This document shows, in pieces, positions 50,541-58,956 of a stretch of 64,000 nucleotides of DNA (the first letter of the stretch is position 1; each line of letters begins with the position of its first letter). A program made the position numbers and the translations under genes. Source of the DNA: Humibacillus sp. DSM 29435 (GTDB taxonomy: Bacteria; Actinomycetota; Actinomycetes; Actinomycetales; Dermatophilaceae); contig NZ_MAST01000017.1 of NCBI RefSeq assembly GCF_001758225.1, positions 1 to 64,000 on the forward strand, read 5' to 3'. The notes under the pieces were generated by a model. That model saw only the letters and a list, made by a program, of their open reading frames with translations, searched no databases and was not told the DNA's origin.

Positions 50541-51765
50541 GCTGACACGGCCTGCGAAGGTATCGAGCGGCTCAACCCGATCTGCTTACCGGTCAATGCC
50601 GCCGAGGCGGCCGTAACGGCCAACAAGTTCACCGACCCTTTCAGCACTATCGCCGGGTTCTTCTCCTCAGCCGCGAACAACGCCACCACCTGGTTGTGGG
50701 CTCAGATCACGACGCCACGACCCTTGACCTGCGATCGCCACAGCTGCTGCGTGAGATGACGATAACTGCGTCGATCGCGGCCACCCTCTGCGTCGGCCTC
50801 TTCCTCATCGAACTGATCACGGCGACCCTGCGCGGACATCGCGTCCTGCTCAAGCGGGCTTCACCGGCCTACTGATCAGCTTCCTGGGGTCGGCGTTCGC
50901 GATCGCGACCACCCGACTCCTGCTCGGTGCCGTGGACGCGCTGAGTAACGGCGTCATCCAGTTCACCCTGGACGCCAACCTCGACGGCCTCGGCGTGAAG
51001 TTCGCGTTCGCCAACCTTGCCGGGCTCACGAACCCGGCCGTGGTCATCCTGGTCTCCCTCGCCGTGCTCGCCTCGGTCGTCGTCGTCTGGGCGGCGATGA
51101 TGATCCGCAAGCTGATGATCCTGCTGTCTGCCGTCCTGGCACCGCTCGCCTTCGCGGGCGCCACCGCCGACTTCACGCGGGGCTGGGTACGAAAGTGGAT
51201 CGAGTTCACGGCCGCGATGATCGCCTCGAAGCTGCTGCTGGTCATCATTCTCAGCCTCGGCGTCTCCATCCTCAACGGCGCCGGCCAGTCCGGCACGGGC
51301 GACGGCCAAACCGCCACCCAGCTCATCGGCGGCTCCCTCATCCTGCTCCTGGGCGGGCTATCGCCCTGGGCCGCGATCCGGATATTCCACTTCGCCGGAG
51401 ACAGCCTGTACGCCGCTCACTCCGTCGCGCGTCAAAGCGGAGCAGGCGCCCAGTCCGTCATCTCCGGCCCCCAGAAGGTCACCGCCCTCCAGGGCCAGGC
51501 CCGCGCCCTCAGCGCCGGGTTCGGGTCCCGAGGCGGGTCCGGTGGCGGGTGGGGCGGTGGGAGCCGGACACCGCCGCCTGTCCCCCGCCCCGCTCTGGCC
51601 GGTTGGCCTGCTCCCGCCGGGTCGCCCGTCGGCCCGGGGGGCAGGTCAGAGGCCGGAGGCAGTGCCGGAGGGACCGCCGGAGGGACCGCGCCGTCGGTCC
51701 AACCAACCACGTCTGCGACACCACCGAAGCAACCACCGACGAATCCCACCGAGGGCCGACCATGA
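50541..51765 (+). pseudogene. SCO6881-like conjugal-transfer membrane protein, frameshifted
   Basis: Three frames in series give one protein: GIERLNPICLPVNAAEAAVT and SAANNATTWLWAQITTPRP (50541-50757), MTITASIAATLCVGLFLIEL (50756-50860) and GFTGLLISFLGSAFAIATTR, then DALSNGVIQFTLDANLDGLG, to the stop at 51765. The order and the late spans (VVILVSLAVLASVVVVWAAM and on) fit the SCO6881/TrbL-VirB6-like proteins of actinobacterial ICEs. Two frameshifts and no start make it a pseudogene, unless they are sequencing errors. The last part could still be translated. Its stop overlaps the next ATG. Confidence 0.75.
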
Positions 51766-53204
51766 TCGACACGACCAGTCATCTCACTGTCCGCTTCGCC
51801 CGGCTGCCCCGCCGGGGGCTCCTGCTGGGCCTGTCTGCGTCGCGGGTGGCCTGCATCGCCCTGGCAGCGCTCGTGCTCATCCCGGCGATGTTCATTGCCA
51901 GCACCTTCGGGGCGATCGTCACCGCGCCCCTCTGGGGTGTGTTGGTCGCGCTCGCGTTCGTCAGAACGGGTGGCCGCCCCGCCATCGAAGCCCTGCCCAC
52001 CTCGGCGCACTTCGGCCTGCGTCGGGCCACCGGGCAGACGAAGTACCGAGCCCGCCCGGCCAAGCCGCGACCGGCCGGAAGCCTTGCCCTGCCCGGTGAC
52101 GCGGCCGCGATGCGGTTCCTGATAGACGAAACGAGCAGCACGGCGGTCCTGCACGACCCGCACGCCCAGACCCTCACCGTCGCCGCCGTGGTCAGCCACC
52201 CGGCCTACGTGCTCCTGGCCCCGGAAGAGCAGGCCAGGCGGGTCCACGGCTGGGGACGGACCCTGGCCAGCCTGGCGCACACGGGCACCGGGACCCGAGT
52301 GCAGGTGCTCGAGATCTCGCTGCCCGACGCCGGGCGCGGCATCACCGGCTGGTGGGACACCCACGGGGTCAGAAGCCCCGACCAGTGGGCCGTGCGCGAG
52401 TACGAGGCGCTGATGAAGACCGCCGCCCCGGCGGCATCGACCCACCGCACCCTCATCGCGATCTCCCTCGACCTGCACGCGGCCCGCGGCCACATCCGGC
52501 AGGCGGGGCGCGGCCTGGCCGGTGCCGTCGCGTTCCTGAGGCAGGAGATGACCTCGTTCGAGGCCAGCCTGCGCGCCGCAGACCTGCGCCTCGTGACCTG
52601 GCTCGGCGAGGCTGACCTCGCCGCGACGCTGCGCCAGGCGTACGAACCCGGTTTTGACAAGGAGCGCTTCGTCCCGTGCCGGCTCGAGTCGGCAGGCCCG
52701 ATGGCCATCGACGAGCAGTGGGATCACCTGCGACATGACAACGCGCACTCCGCCGTCCTGTGGATCAACGAGTGGCCCCGCATCGACGCACCGCCCTTCT
52801 TCCTGCACGCGCTCGTGTTCCAAGCCGGCATCCGCAAGACGATCTCGATCACCGCCGAACCCGTCCCCGCCGACGAGGCGATCCGAGAGATCCGCAAAGC
52901 CAAGGTCGAGTACGCCACCGAGGCCGCGCAGACAGCCCGGATCGGCGCCCTGGCCGACCTGTCCGACAGTGTCGAGGCCGGCGACGTCCTCGACCGCGAA
53001 CGCGCCCTCATCGCTGGGCACGCCGACATCCGATTCACCGGGTTGATCGCTGTCACCGCCGCGACGCGCGAGGCCCTTGAGGCCGCCGTCGCGGAGGTGA
53101 GCCGGGCCGCGATCCAGTCCGGCTGCGAGACCCGGCGCCTCTACGGGCAACAGGCGCGCGCCTTCATCGCCGCCGCACCCCCCCTGGCCAGAAGGGTCAA
53201 CTGA
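51762..53204 (+). CDS. SCO6880-family conjugal-transfer protein
   Basis: The ATG at 51762 makes an ATGA overlap with the SCO6881-like gene. The 480-aa product starts MIDTTSHLTVRFARLPRRGL, has two close spans (VACIALAALVLIPAMFIAST; IVTAPLWGVLVALAFV), then a soluble region with AVREYEALMKTAAPAASTHR, LSDSVEAGDVLDRERALIAG and FTGLIAVTAATREALEAAVA. This is normal for SCO6880 proteins, membrane parts of the type IV-like transfer system in actinobacterial ICEs. The gene looks intact, but its partners are broken or missing, so the transfer machinery should not work. Confidence 0.85.
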   Translation: MIDTTSHLTVRFARLPRRGLLLGLSASRVACIALAALVLIPAMFIASTFGAIVTAPLWGVLVALAFVRTGGRPAIEALPTSAHFGLRRATGQTKYRARPAKPRPAGSLALPGDAAAMRFLIDETSSTAVLHDPHAQTLTVAAVVSHPAYVLLAPEEQARRVHGWGRTLASLAHTGTGTRVQVLEISLPDAGRGITGWWDTHGVRSPDQWAVREYEALMKTAAPAASTHRTLIAISLDLHAARGHIRQAGRGLAGAVAFLRQEMTSFEASLRAADLRLVTWLGEADLAATLRQAYEPGFDKERFVPCRLESAGPMAIDEQWDHLRHDNAHSAVLWINEWPRIDAPPFFLHALVFQAGIRKTISITAEPVPADEAIREIRKAKVEYATEAAQTARIGALADLSDSVEAGDVLDRERALIAGHADIRFTGLIAVTAATREALEAAVAEVSRAAIQSGCETRRLYGQQARAFIAAAPPLARRVN

Positions 53205-53220
53205 TGAGCAAGCTTTCTAG
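53204..53220 (+). pseudogene. First codons of the next conjugation gene, cut by IS481
   Basis: An ATG overlaps the SCO6880 stop by one base (TGATG) and reads MSKLS before the IS481 edge. In related ICEs the next gene encodes a VirB4-like ATPase; that identity here is inference from order only. It marks the left break point. Confidence 0.5.
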
Positions 53221-53221
53221 G

Positions 53222-54296
53222 TGTACTGACCACGGACGTTGGTGACACGGGTTCGGTACTGGACATGAGGAAGACCCCCGGGGTGGGGTGGAGCTGTCTG
53301 ACGGCAACACACCCACCACGGAGGTCTTCATGTCCCACGCTAACGCCCCACTGACCCCGACCGGGCGCCTTCGCCTGGCCCGGTGCATCGTCGATGACGG
53401 GTGGCCCCTGCGGCGGGCCGCGGACCGGTTCAACGTCTCGGTCACCACGGCCCAGCGCTGGGCCGGTCGGTACCGCCAGCACGGCAAAGCCGCCATGGTG
53501 GACCGCTCGAGCCGGCCCACGTCGTGCCCGCGGCAGCTGGATCGGCGCACCGAACGGTGGATTATGGGGTTGCGGGTCTCGCGCCGCTGGGGCCCGGCCC
53601 GGATCGGGTACCGGCTGCGGCTGAACCCGGCGACCGTCCACAAGGTCCTGACCCGCCACCACGCGCCGCGGCTGTCGTGGACCGACCCGGCCACCGGGGC
53701 CCGGCTGCGGGCCAAACCCGCGCCGCGACGCTACGAACACGAGGCCCCCGGCGACCTGGTCCACGTCGATGTCAAGAAGCTCGGCCAGATCCCCGACGGT
53801 GGTGGGCACCGCATCCACGGCCGGGCCAAGGGCAACCGGATCAAGAAGGCCGCCCGGCCGGGGACCGCGTTCATCCACAACGCCGTCGATGACCACTCCC
53901 GCCTGGCGTACGCCGAGATCCTGGCCGATGAGCGCAAGGAGACCGCGTCGGCGTTCTGTGCCCGGGCGAACGCGTACTTTGTCTCGTGCGGGATCACCGT
54001 CAAACGGGTGCTGACCGACAACGGGTCTGCCTACCGCTCAGAGGCTTTCGCGGCCGCGCTCGGCCCGGGCGTACACAAACGGACCCGCCCGTACCGGCCC
54101 CAGACCAACGGCAAGGTCGGACGGTTCAACCGCACCCTCGAACAGGAATGGGCCTACGCCCGCCCGTACCGCTCCGAGGCTGAACGGGTCGCCGCGTTCC
54201 CCAGCTTCCTGCACACCAACAATCACCACCGCGGCCACACCGCACTCAAGGGCGCCTCACCAGCCGAGCGCGTACCCAACTTCTGTGGGCACAACA
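53222..54296 (+). mobile_element. IS481-family insertion sequence
   Basis: The inverted repeats begin TGTACTGACCACGGACGTTG on the left and TGTTGTGCCCACAGAAGTTG on the right (reverse complement), matching at 16 of 21 positions. A single transposase gene fills the element. The flanking hexamers are TCTAGG (53216-53221) and GCTAGC (54297-54302). Both fit the NCTAGN target known for IS481 but are not identical, so the two ends probably come from different insertion events joined by recombination. Confidence 0.85.
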
Positions 54297-54301
54297 GCTA
54301 G
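53330..54301 (+). CDS. IS481-family transposase
   Basis: The ATG at 53330 follows GGAGG. The 323-aa protein has an N-terminal helix-turn-helix (TGRLRLARCIVDDGWPLRRA), and an rve integrase core with Asp in DLVHVDVKKLGQI, Asp in KRVLTDNGSAYRSEAFAAAL and Glu in NGKVGRFNRTLEQEWAYARP, the DDE triad. It looks intact, so the element may be active. The stop codon TAG (54299-54301) lies outside the inverted repeat, inside the CTAG target sequence. Confidence 0.93.
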   Translation: MSHANAPLTPTGRLRLARCIVDDGWPLRRAADRFNVSVTTAQRWAGRYRQHGKAAMVDRSSRPTSCPRQLDRRTERWIMGLRVSRRWGPARIGYRLRLNPATVHKVLTRHHAPRLSWTDPATGARLRAKPAPRRYEHEAPGDLVHVDVKKLGQIPDGGGHRIHGRAKGNRIKKAARPGTAFIHNAVDDHSRLAYAEILADERKETASAFCARANAYFVSCGITVKRVLTDNGSAYRSEAFAAALGPGVHKRTRPYRPQTNGKVGRFNRTLEQEWAYARPYRSEAERVAAFPSFLHTNNHHRGHTALKGASPAERVPNFCGHNS

Positions 54302-55264
54302 CCGAGTTCGCCCAGGCTCCACGACTTCGGCAGGTTCTGGACGGCCTTGCCCTTCGGCTCGATGGCCTTCCCGCCGCATCAAGCACCGTTGCCCGCAAAC
54401 GGTCTGCTCTCTACAGTGCGCTGCAGTATGCCGTCGAGGTCGAGCACCTGCAGGCGAATCCTATGGACCGCATTGCTTGGAAGGCGCCCACTCCAGACGG
54501 ACTTGGTCGATCGCCGCGTCGTCGTTAACCCGACCCAGGCGCGGGGCCTCATCACTGCCGTTCGCACGATCTACCCCTCGCTAGAGGCCTTCTTCGCGTG
54601 CATCTACTACGCCGGTATGCGGCCGGCAGAGGTGAGGCACCTCAGCACGACGGACCTTCATCTTCCCGAGGACGTCACCGAATGGGGCACTCTGACCCTC
54701 GACGGCTCCACGCAGACGGCCGGCCGAGCATGGACCGACTCCGGGAGTCCGGACGAAGACCGCGCACTCAAGCATCGTGCACGCCGAGCCACCCGGGACG
54801 TTCCATGCCCGCCCGAGCTCGGACAGGCCCTTCGGCGACACCTCGCGTCGTTCACCCCTGGAGTCGGAGGGCGGTTGTTCGTGACTCGCGTGGGTAGTGC
54901 CGGAGTACCGGTGAGCCCTCCCTACGCGACTCCCCAATCGATGGGCACCGTCGATCGCGTTTGGGCCCTGGCGCGACGCAAGGCGTTCACTGATGGCGAA
55001 TACCAGTCGCCTCTCGCGAAACGGCCGTACGACCTCAGGCACGCTGCTGTTTCGCTCTGGCTCAACTCTGGCGTACCGGCGACGCAAGTGGCTGAGTGGG
55101 CCGGTCACAGCGTCAACGTCCTCCCGCGCGTCTACGCCGCTTGCCTCGTCGGCCAAGACGAGGAGTCGAGGCATCGCGTCGAGCAGGCTTTGCGCGAACA
55201 CGACCCGCTTGCAGGGCACGGGCAAAGCAGAACTTCCCCGCGTTTTCCCCGCGGACAGCCGTAG
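54299..55264 (+). pseudogene. int: Tyrosine recombinase (ICE integrase), truncated and frameshifted
   Basis: From the IS481 edge the frame reads LAEFAQAPRLRQVLDGLALR, then STVARKRSALYSALQYAVEV and NPMDRIAWKAP. Near 54500 it shifts and continues LVDRRVVVNPTQARGLITAV. The C-terminal catalytic domain is complete: GMRPAEVRHL (Arg), RPYDLRHAAVSLWL (Arg-His), VAEWAGHSVNVLPRVYAAC (His and the Tyr nucleophile). The N-terminal arm- and core-binding domain is lost and a frameshift remains, so it is inactive. Its place, 96 bases from tRNA-Tyr and pointing at it, is typical of an ICE that integrates into that tRNA. Confidence 0.85.
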
Positions 55265-55310
55265 ATGGCCGGTGACGGCCGTAACTGACCGGACACCATC
55301 GCGAGTAGCG

Positions 55311-55352
55311 GAAGGGCCCCTGACCGGCGTTTCCGCTGGTCAGAGGCCCTTC
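55311..55352. terminator. Terminator between integrase and tRNA-Tyr
   Basis: A 15-bp stem with one mismatch (GAAGGGCCCCTGACC / GGTCAGAGGCCCTTC) lies between the convergent integrase and tRNA genes, 9 bases past the tRNA 3' end. It may end transcription from both sides. Confidence 0.65.
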
Positions 55353-55360
55353 TGTGCAGG

Positions 55361-55444
55361 TGGTGGCAGGTGAAGGATTCGAACCTTCGTAGCTCTCGCG
55401 ACGGATTTACAGTCCGTTTCCATTGGCCGCTCGGACAACCTGCC
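55361..55444 (-). tRNA. tRNA-Tyr (anticodon GTA), CCA encoded
   Basis: Read on the minus strand, the acceptor arms GGCAGGT and ACCTGCC pair over 7 bp, followed by A and an encoded CCA. The anticodon loop ACTGTAAAT between ACGG and CCGT gives GTA (Tyr). The T-arm GGTTCGAATCC is standard, and a long variable arm fits a class II tRNA. Total length is 84 bases with CCA. It is the likely attachment site of the island to its left; the chromosome to the right looks ordinary. Confidence 0.95.
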
Positions 55445-55574
55445 CCGTGCGCATGGAAGAATAGCAAGAGATGAGGCGCCCACCGAATCGGGTTCTTGGC
55501 GCGCCCGACCCGGCGTCACCTGATCAACGCCCGACCAGCAACCCGACCACCACCCGACCACCAAGGAGACCCCG

Positions 55575-56069
55575 ATGGCCGACTCCTCGTTCGACATCGT
55601 CAGCAAGTTCGACAAGCAGGAGATCGCCAACGCCGTGAACTCGGCGTCGAAGGAGATCGCGACCCGCTACGACTTCAAGAACGTCGGCGCGTCCGTCGAT
55701 CTCGCCGGCGAGGTCGTGAAGATGAAGGCGAACACCGAGGAGCGCTGCCTGGCCGTGCTCGACGTGGTGCAGACCCACCTGGTCAAGCGCAAGGTCAGCC
55801 TCAAGCACCTCGATGTGCCCGAGGCCGGGCCCCGACTGTCGGGCAAGGAGTACCACCTCGACGCCGCGCTGAAGGAGGGCATCACCCAGGAGAACGCGAA
55901 GAAGATCAACAAGCTGATCCGCGACGAGGGGCCCAAGGGCGTCAAGAGCCAGATCCAGGGCGACGAGCTACGGGTGTCGAGCAAGAGCCGCGACGACCTC
56001 CAGGCCGTGCAGCGCATGCTGAGCGAAGCCGACCTCGACGTGGCCCTCAGCTACACCAACCGACGCTGA
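55575..56069 (+). CDS. yajQ: YajQ-family nucleotide-binding protein
   Basis: The ATG at 55575 follows AAGGAG. The 164-aa protein matches YajQ (DUF520) over its whole length: MADSSFDIVSKFDKQEIANA, KEIATRYDFKNVGASVDL, RKVSLKHLDVPEAGPRLSGK, EGITQENAKKINKLIRDEGP and DDLQAVQRMLSEADLDVALS. The family folds into two ferredoxin-like domains. Some members bind cyclic di-GMP; whether this one does is unknown. It is a common chromosomal gene, which supports placing the island border at the tRNA. Confidence 0.95.
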   Translation: MADSSFDIVSKFDKQEIANAVNSASKEIATRYDFKNVGASVDLAGEVVKMKANTEERCLAVLDVVQTHLVKRKVSLKHLDVPEAGPRLSGKEYHLDAALKEGITQENAKKINKLIRDEGPKGVKSQIQGDELRVSSKSRDDLQAVQRMLSEADLDVALSYTNRR

Positions 56070-56073
56070 GGCC

Positions 56074-56856
56074 CTAACGTTCGAGCGGGCCGAGCTCGGG
56101 GTAGATCTCGACCGCGAGCGGCCACCAGAACAGGTGGGAACAGAGTCGGACGAACTCGGTCGGGTCGACCCATCGTGTCTCTCGGATGCCGTCGTCGCCC
56201 TCGCTCAGTGGTTCCCCGTCGACATCGAGCCCGGTGCGGAACACCTGTAGATAGGGGCGCCCGGGCTCGATGAGGTTGTCGTCGGTATGCGGTGTGAACC
56301 GTTCGTAGCCGCAGGGAACCACCTGTCGGGCGTCGATCACGAGGCCGGTCTCCTCGAGGGTTTCGCGCACGGCGTTCTCGGCCGGGCTCTCCCCCGGTTC
56401 TCGCCAGCCCCCGGGTGAGCCCCACTCGTCACGCCGGATGCTGTAGACGACGGCGAACCGGCCCCGTGCGTCTCGGACGAAGACCATCGCGGCGAACACC
56501 TGGTCGTCGCGAGCCGGCGCTCGCCCGGCGACGAGGTCGACGTCGCTTGTGCCGTTCGGGAAGGGCACTGCGAGCTGCCGTGACACACCGCGGTCACCCT
56601 TGCGTTTGCGCAGGCGCAGGCCCGACGCGTTGAGCCGCCGGGCCAGGTCAACCCCCGTCGTCAGTGCGGCGCCCGCGTCGATGAGCTGCTGCCACCGCTC
56701 CTGCGGCACGTCGTAGTGGTCGCCGTCGAACGACCGTGGATGCAGCTTCTGCCCGACCGCGAAATCGTGCAGCTCGGCGTAGGAGGTGTCGCTGACGAGG
56801 TGTGCGAACAGCCGGCCGTGGGCGGGCCAGATCGGCTCGTCGATCCACAGGGTCAT
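56074..56856 (-). CDS. DUF4031-NUDIX hydrolase
   Basis: The 260-aa protein has two parts. Residues 1-90 are a DUF4031 domain (MTLWIDEPIWPAHGRLFAHL, SFDGDHYDVPQERWQQLIDA). The rest is a NUDIX domain with the box GGWREPGESPAENAVRETLE-ETGLV (about 149-173), which carries all the conserved Gly, Glu, Arg and Glu residues for metal-dependent pyrophosphate cleavage. It ends close to the yajQ stop in convergent orientation (4-base gap). The substrate is unknown; nucleotide derivatives are typical of NUDIX enzymes. Confidence 0.88.
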   Translation of the reverse strand: MTLWIDEPIWPAHGRLFAHLVSDTSYAELHDFAVGQKLHPRSFDGDHYDVPQERWQQLIDAGAALTTGVDLARRLNASGLRLRKRKGDRGVSRQLAVPFPNGTSDVDLVAGRAPARDDQVFAAMVFVRDARGRFAVVYSIRRDEWGSPGGWREPGESPAENAVRETLEETGLVIDARQVVPCGYERFTPHTDDNLIEPGRPYLQVFRTGLDVDGEPLSEGDDGIRETRWVDPTEFVRLCSHLFWWPLAVEIYPELGPLER

Positions 56857-57029
56857 CCTTGGAGCCTAGGGGCCACTACCCGGGGGCTGCACGGCCGGGC
56901 CTGTGGATGACGGCCGAGGTGCCACGCGAGATTTCCCTAGGTTCAAGGGGTCAGGTCGCGAAGCGGCCACCGTTGCTCAAGGCCACGGCCCGTCAAGGCC
57001 GCCGGGGCCCGACCAAAAGGAGTGAACCC

Positions 57030-57320
57030 ATGGCTCGATCCGTGATCGACACCGAGCGCATCGCCGTTGCAGCGGGCGACATCAACCGTCTCGCCGACAC
57101 CATCAACAGCAGCGCCTCCGAGCTGCGCGGTCGCCTCGCCGGCATGGCGGGTGACTGGCAGGGCCCAGCCAAGGTTGAGTTCGAGCGCGTCATGCAGGAC
57201 TACCAGCGCTCGCAGAACCAGATGACCGAGGCGCTGGCCGACATCGGTCGCCTCACCATGAAGGCGTCGACGGCCTACGCGGAGCACGAGAACGCGACCC
57301 GGGCGCTCTTCGCCCACTGA
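57030..57320 (+). CDS. WXG100-family (ESX/EsxA-like) protein
   Basis: The ATG at 57030 follows AAAAGGAG; the frame upstream is not coding. The 96-aa product is a helical hairpin with the W-x-G turn in MAGDWQGPAKVEFE, the flanking helices DINRLADTINSSASELRGRL and QMTEALADIGRLTMKAST, and no signal peptide. This length and motif define WXG100 proteins, small dimers exported by type VII secretion. No secretion genes are nearby, so it is an orphan, as is common in actinobacteria. A strong terminator follows. Confidence 0.9.
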   Translation: MARSVIDTERIAVAAGDINRLADTINSSASELRGRLAGMAGDWQGPAKVEFERVMQDYQRSQNQMTEALADIGRLTMKASTAYAEHENATRALFAH

Positions 57321-57375
57321 GGTCATCCCCGACGTGCCGGGCCGGCCACCGCCCCGGGCTGACCCGGCGCCCCCG

Positions 57376-57411
57376 CCGAAGGGTGGCTCTCCCCCGAGAG
57401 CCGCCCTTCGG
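57376..57411 (+). terminator. Terminator of the WXG100 gene
   Basis: A 16-bp stem (CCGAAGGGTGGCTCTC / GAGAGCCGCCCTTCGG, one G-T pair) with a 4-base loop lies 55 bases after the WXG100 stop and before the convergent DinB gene. It could serve both. Confidence 0.7.
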
Positions 57412-57442
57412 TGCATCCCGCCAAGCGGCCACGCCCTCCGGC

Positions 57443-57958
57443 TCAGTAGTAGCCCTTCTCACCGTCGAGCAGCTCGCGCAGGAGGTCGAGGTGGCCCGCG
57501 TGTCGGGCGGTCTCCTCGAGCATGTGGTGCAGCATCCAGCGCAGCGAGGCCCGCCCCGCCGGCCAGCCCGTGTACCGGCCAGCCTCGTCGAGCGAGTGGG
57601 CGGCAATGATCTCGTTCGAGACGACACACTGCCGCTGGTAGCTCTCGAGCAGCTGCGTCAGTGACACCCCCTCGACCCGCATGTCGCTGTCGGGGTCGTC
57701 GAACTGCGCTTCCGCTTTGGGCCGGTCGAGGAACGCGACCTCGAACCAGGTGTTCTCGACCGAACACAGGTGCGAGACGATGCCGGCAACCGTCATCAAC
57801 GGCGACGTGGGAATCACGACGCGGTGTGCGTCGGCCTCGCTCACGCCCGTGCATTTCCATCGCACGATCTCACGCTGCAGGTCGAGCCAGCCCACGATCT
57901 GGGTGCGTTCGTCGGCGACGAAGGGGGGGCGGCGGCGTTCTTCAATCGGCTGCGACAT
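57443..57958 (-). CDS. DinB-family protein (DUF664)
   Basis: The ATG at 57958 gives 171 aa. It is a four-helix DinB-like protein: RTQIVGWLDLQREIVRWKCT, TVAGIVSHLCSVENTWFEVA with the metal His, SLDEAGRYTGWPAGRASLRW and MLHHMLEETARHAGHLDLLR with the His pair, ending DGEKGYY. The three His residues typical of metal-binding DinB/DUF664 proteins are present. These are often thiol-dependent (mycothiol) enzymes in actinobacteria; the reaction here is unknown. A longer frame to 58981 is a shadow of the permease gene. Confidence 0.88.
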   Translation of the reverse strand: MSQPIEERRRPPFVADERTQIVGWLDLQREIVRWKCTGVSEADAHRVVIPTSPLMTVAGIVSHLCSVENTWFEVAFLDRPKAEAQFDDPDSDMRVEGVSLTQLLESYQRQCVVSNEIIAAHSLDEAGRYTGWPAGRASLRWMLHHMLEETARHAGHLDLLRELLDGEKGYY

Positions 57959-58008
57959 GAATCCCGAGGCTACCGCCGCCCCCGCCGAACCGGCATCCCC
58001 ATTTCCAA

Positions 58009-58053
58009 CCATCGAGGGGACAGCTCGCGCAACACGAACTGCCCCCTCGATGG
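58009..58053 (-). terminator. Terminator at the end of the sugar ABC operon
   Basis: CCATCGAGGGG and CCCCTCGATGG pair perfectly over 11 bp, with CAG/CTG pairing inside the loop. The structure lies 19 bases past the last permease stop. There is no long T-run, but position and strength support a terminator. Confidence 0.65.
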
Positions 58054-58071
58054 TGGAGCGGAGGGTGACGA

Positions 58072-58956
58072 CTACTTCATCGTGCCTGCCGATACCGAAC
58101 CCTGCAGCTGGCGCTGGAAGATCAGGTACACGATGAACACCGGCACCACGGTGATGACGACGGCCGCGAACAGCGCACCATAGTCGACGGCGTAGTTCGC
58201 CTGCGACGCGAACGAGGCCATGCCCTGAGAGAGCACGTAGTTGTCGCGGGTGGTGTTGAGCGCCACCGGCAGCAGGAACTGGTTCCACAACCCGAGGAAG
58301 TTGAAGATCGCCACCGACGCCATCCCCGGCTTGGCCATCGGCAACATCACCTGGAAGAACTTGCGCCACTCCCCCGCCCCGTCGACCTCGGCCGCCTCGG
58401 CGATCTCGGCGGGCAGATCCTTGAAGAAGGGGTAGAGGAAGAACACCGTGAACGGCAGCGCGAACGCCACGTAGGTGAGGATCAGCCCCGGCAGGGTGTT
58501 GAGCAGACCGATGCTCTTGAGCACGAAGAACAGTGGCACGATCGCCAGGAACACCGGGAAGGTCAGCCCCGCCAGCATCAGGTAGTAGATCGCTCGCGCC
58601 CCGAAGAAGTCGAACCGGGCCAGCACGTAGGCGCACATGGCGCCCAGGACCATGACGATCACCAGCGCGAACCCGACCACGATGACCGTGTTGAGGAAGA
58701 AGGCGCCGATACCCGAGTCCGTCCAGGCGTTGACGTAGTTGTCGAAGTTCCAGTTCTTCGGCAACGAGAACGGAGACGCGAAGATCTCGGTCGTCGTCTT
58801 GAAGGAGGTCATCACGGTCCACGCCAACGGCACGAAGATGATGACCGACCAGAGGATCAGCACCGTGTGCGACGACAGGCTGAACGCCCGGTCGCCCACT
58901 GTGCCGCGGTAGGTCGCCGCTTTCGGTGTGACGCGAGGCTCGGTCGCGGTGCTCAT
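58072..58956 (-). CDS. Carbohydrate ABC transporter permease (MalG type)
   Basis: The 294-aa protein has six spans, starting VLILWSVIIFVPLAWTVMTS, and the cytoplasmic EAA loop EIAEAAEVDGAGEWRKFFQ before the last spans. This is the MalG/CUT1 pattern. Its ATG overlaps the stop of the other permease. With the partner permease and binding protein it should form a sugar importer. No ATPase gene is in the operon, so a shared ATPase such as MsiK is likely, as in other actinobacterial sugar systems. Confidence 0.93.
   Translation of the reverse strand: MSTATEPRVTPKAATYRGTVGDRAFSLSSHTVLILWSVIIFVPLAWTVMTSFKTTTEIFASPFSLPKNWNFDNYVNAWTDSGIGAFFLNTVIVVGFALVIVMVLGAMCAYVLARFDFFGARAIYYLMLAGLTFPVFLAIVPLFFVLKSIGLLNTLPGLILTYVAFALPFTVFFLYPFFKDLPAEIAEAAEVDGAGEWRKFFQVMLPMAKPGMASVAIFNFLGLWNQFLLPVALNTTRDNYVLSQGMASFASQANYAVDYGALFAAVVITVVPVFIVYLIFQRQLQGSVSAGTMK

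Noticed and set aside
51432-53150. 572-aa minus-strand frame opposite the SCO6880-like gene
   Set aside because: Antisense to a recognised conjugation gene and composed of Gly/Arg/Asp-rich shadow sequence.
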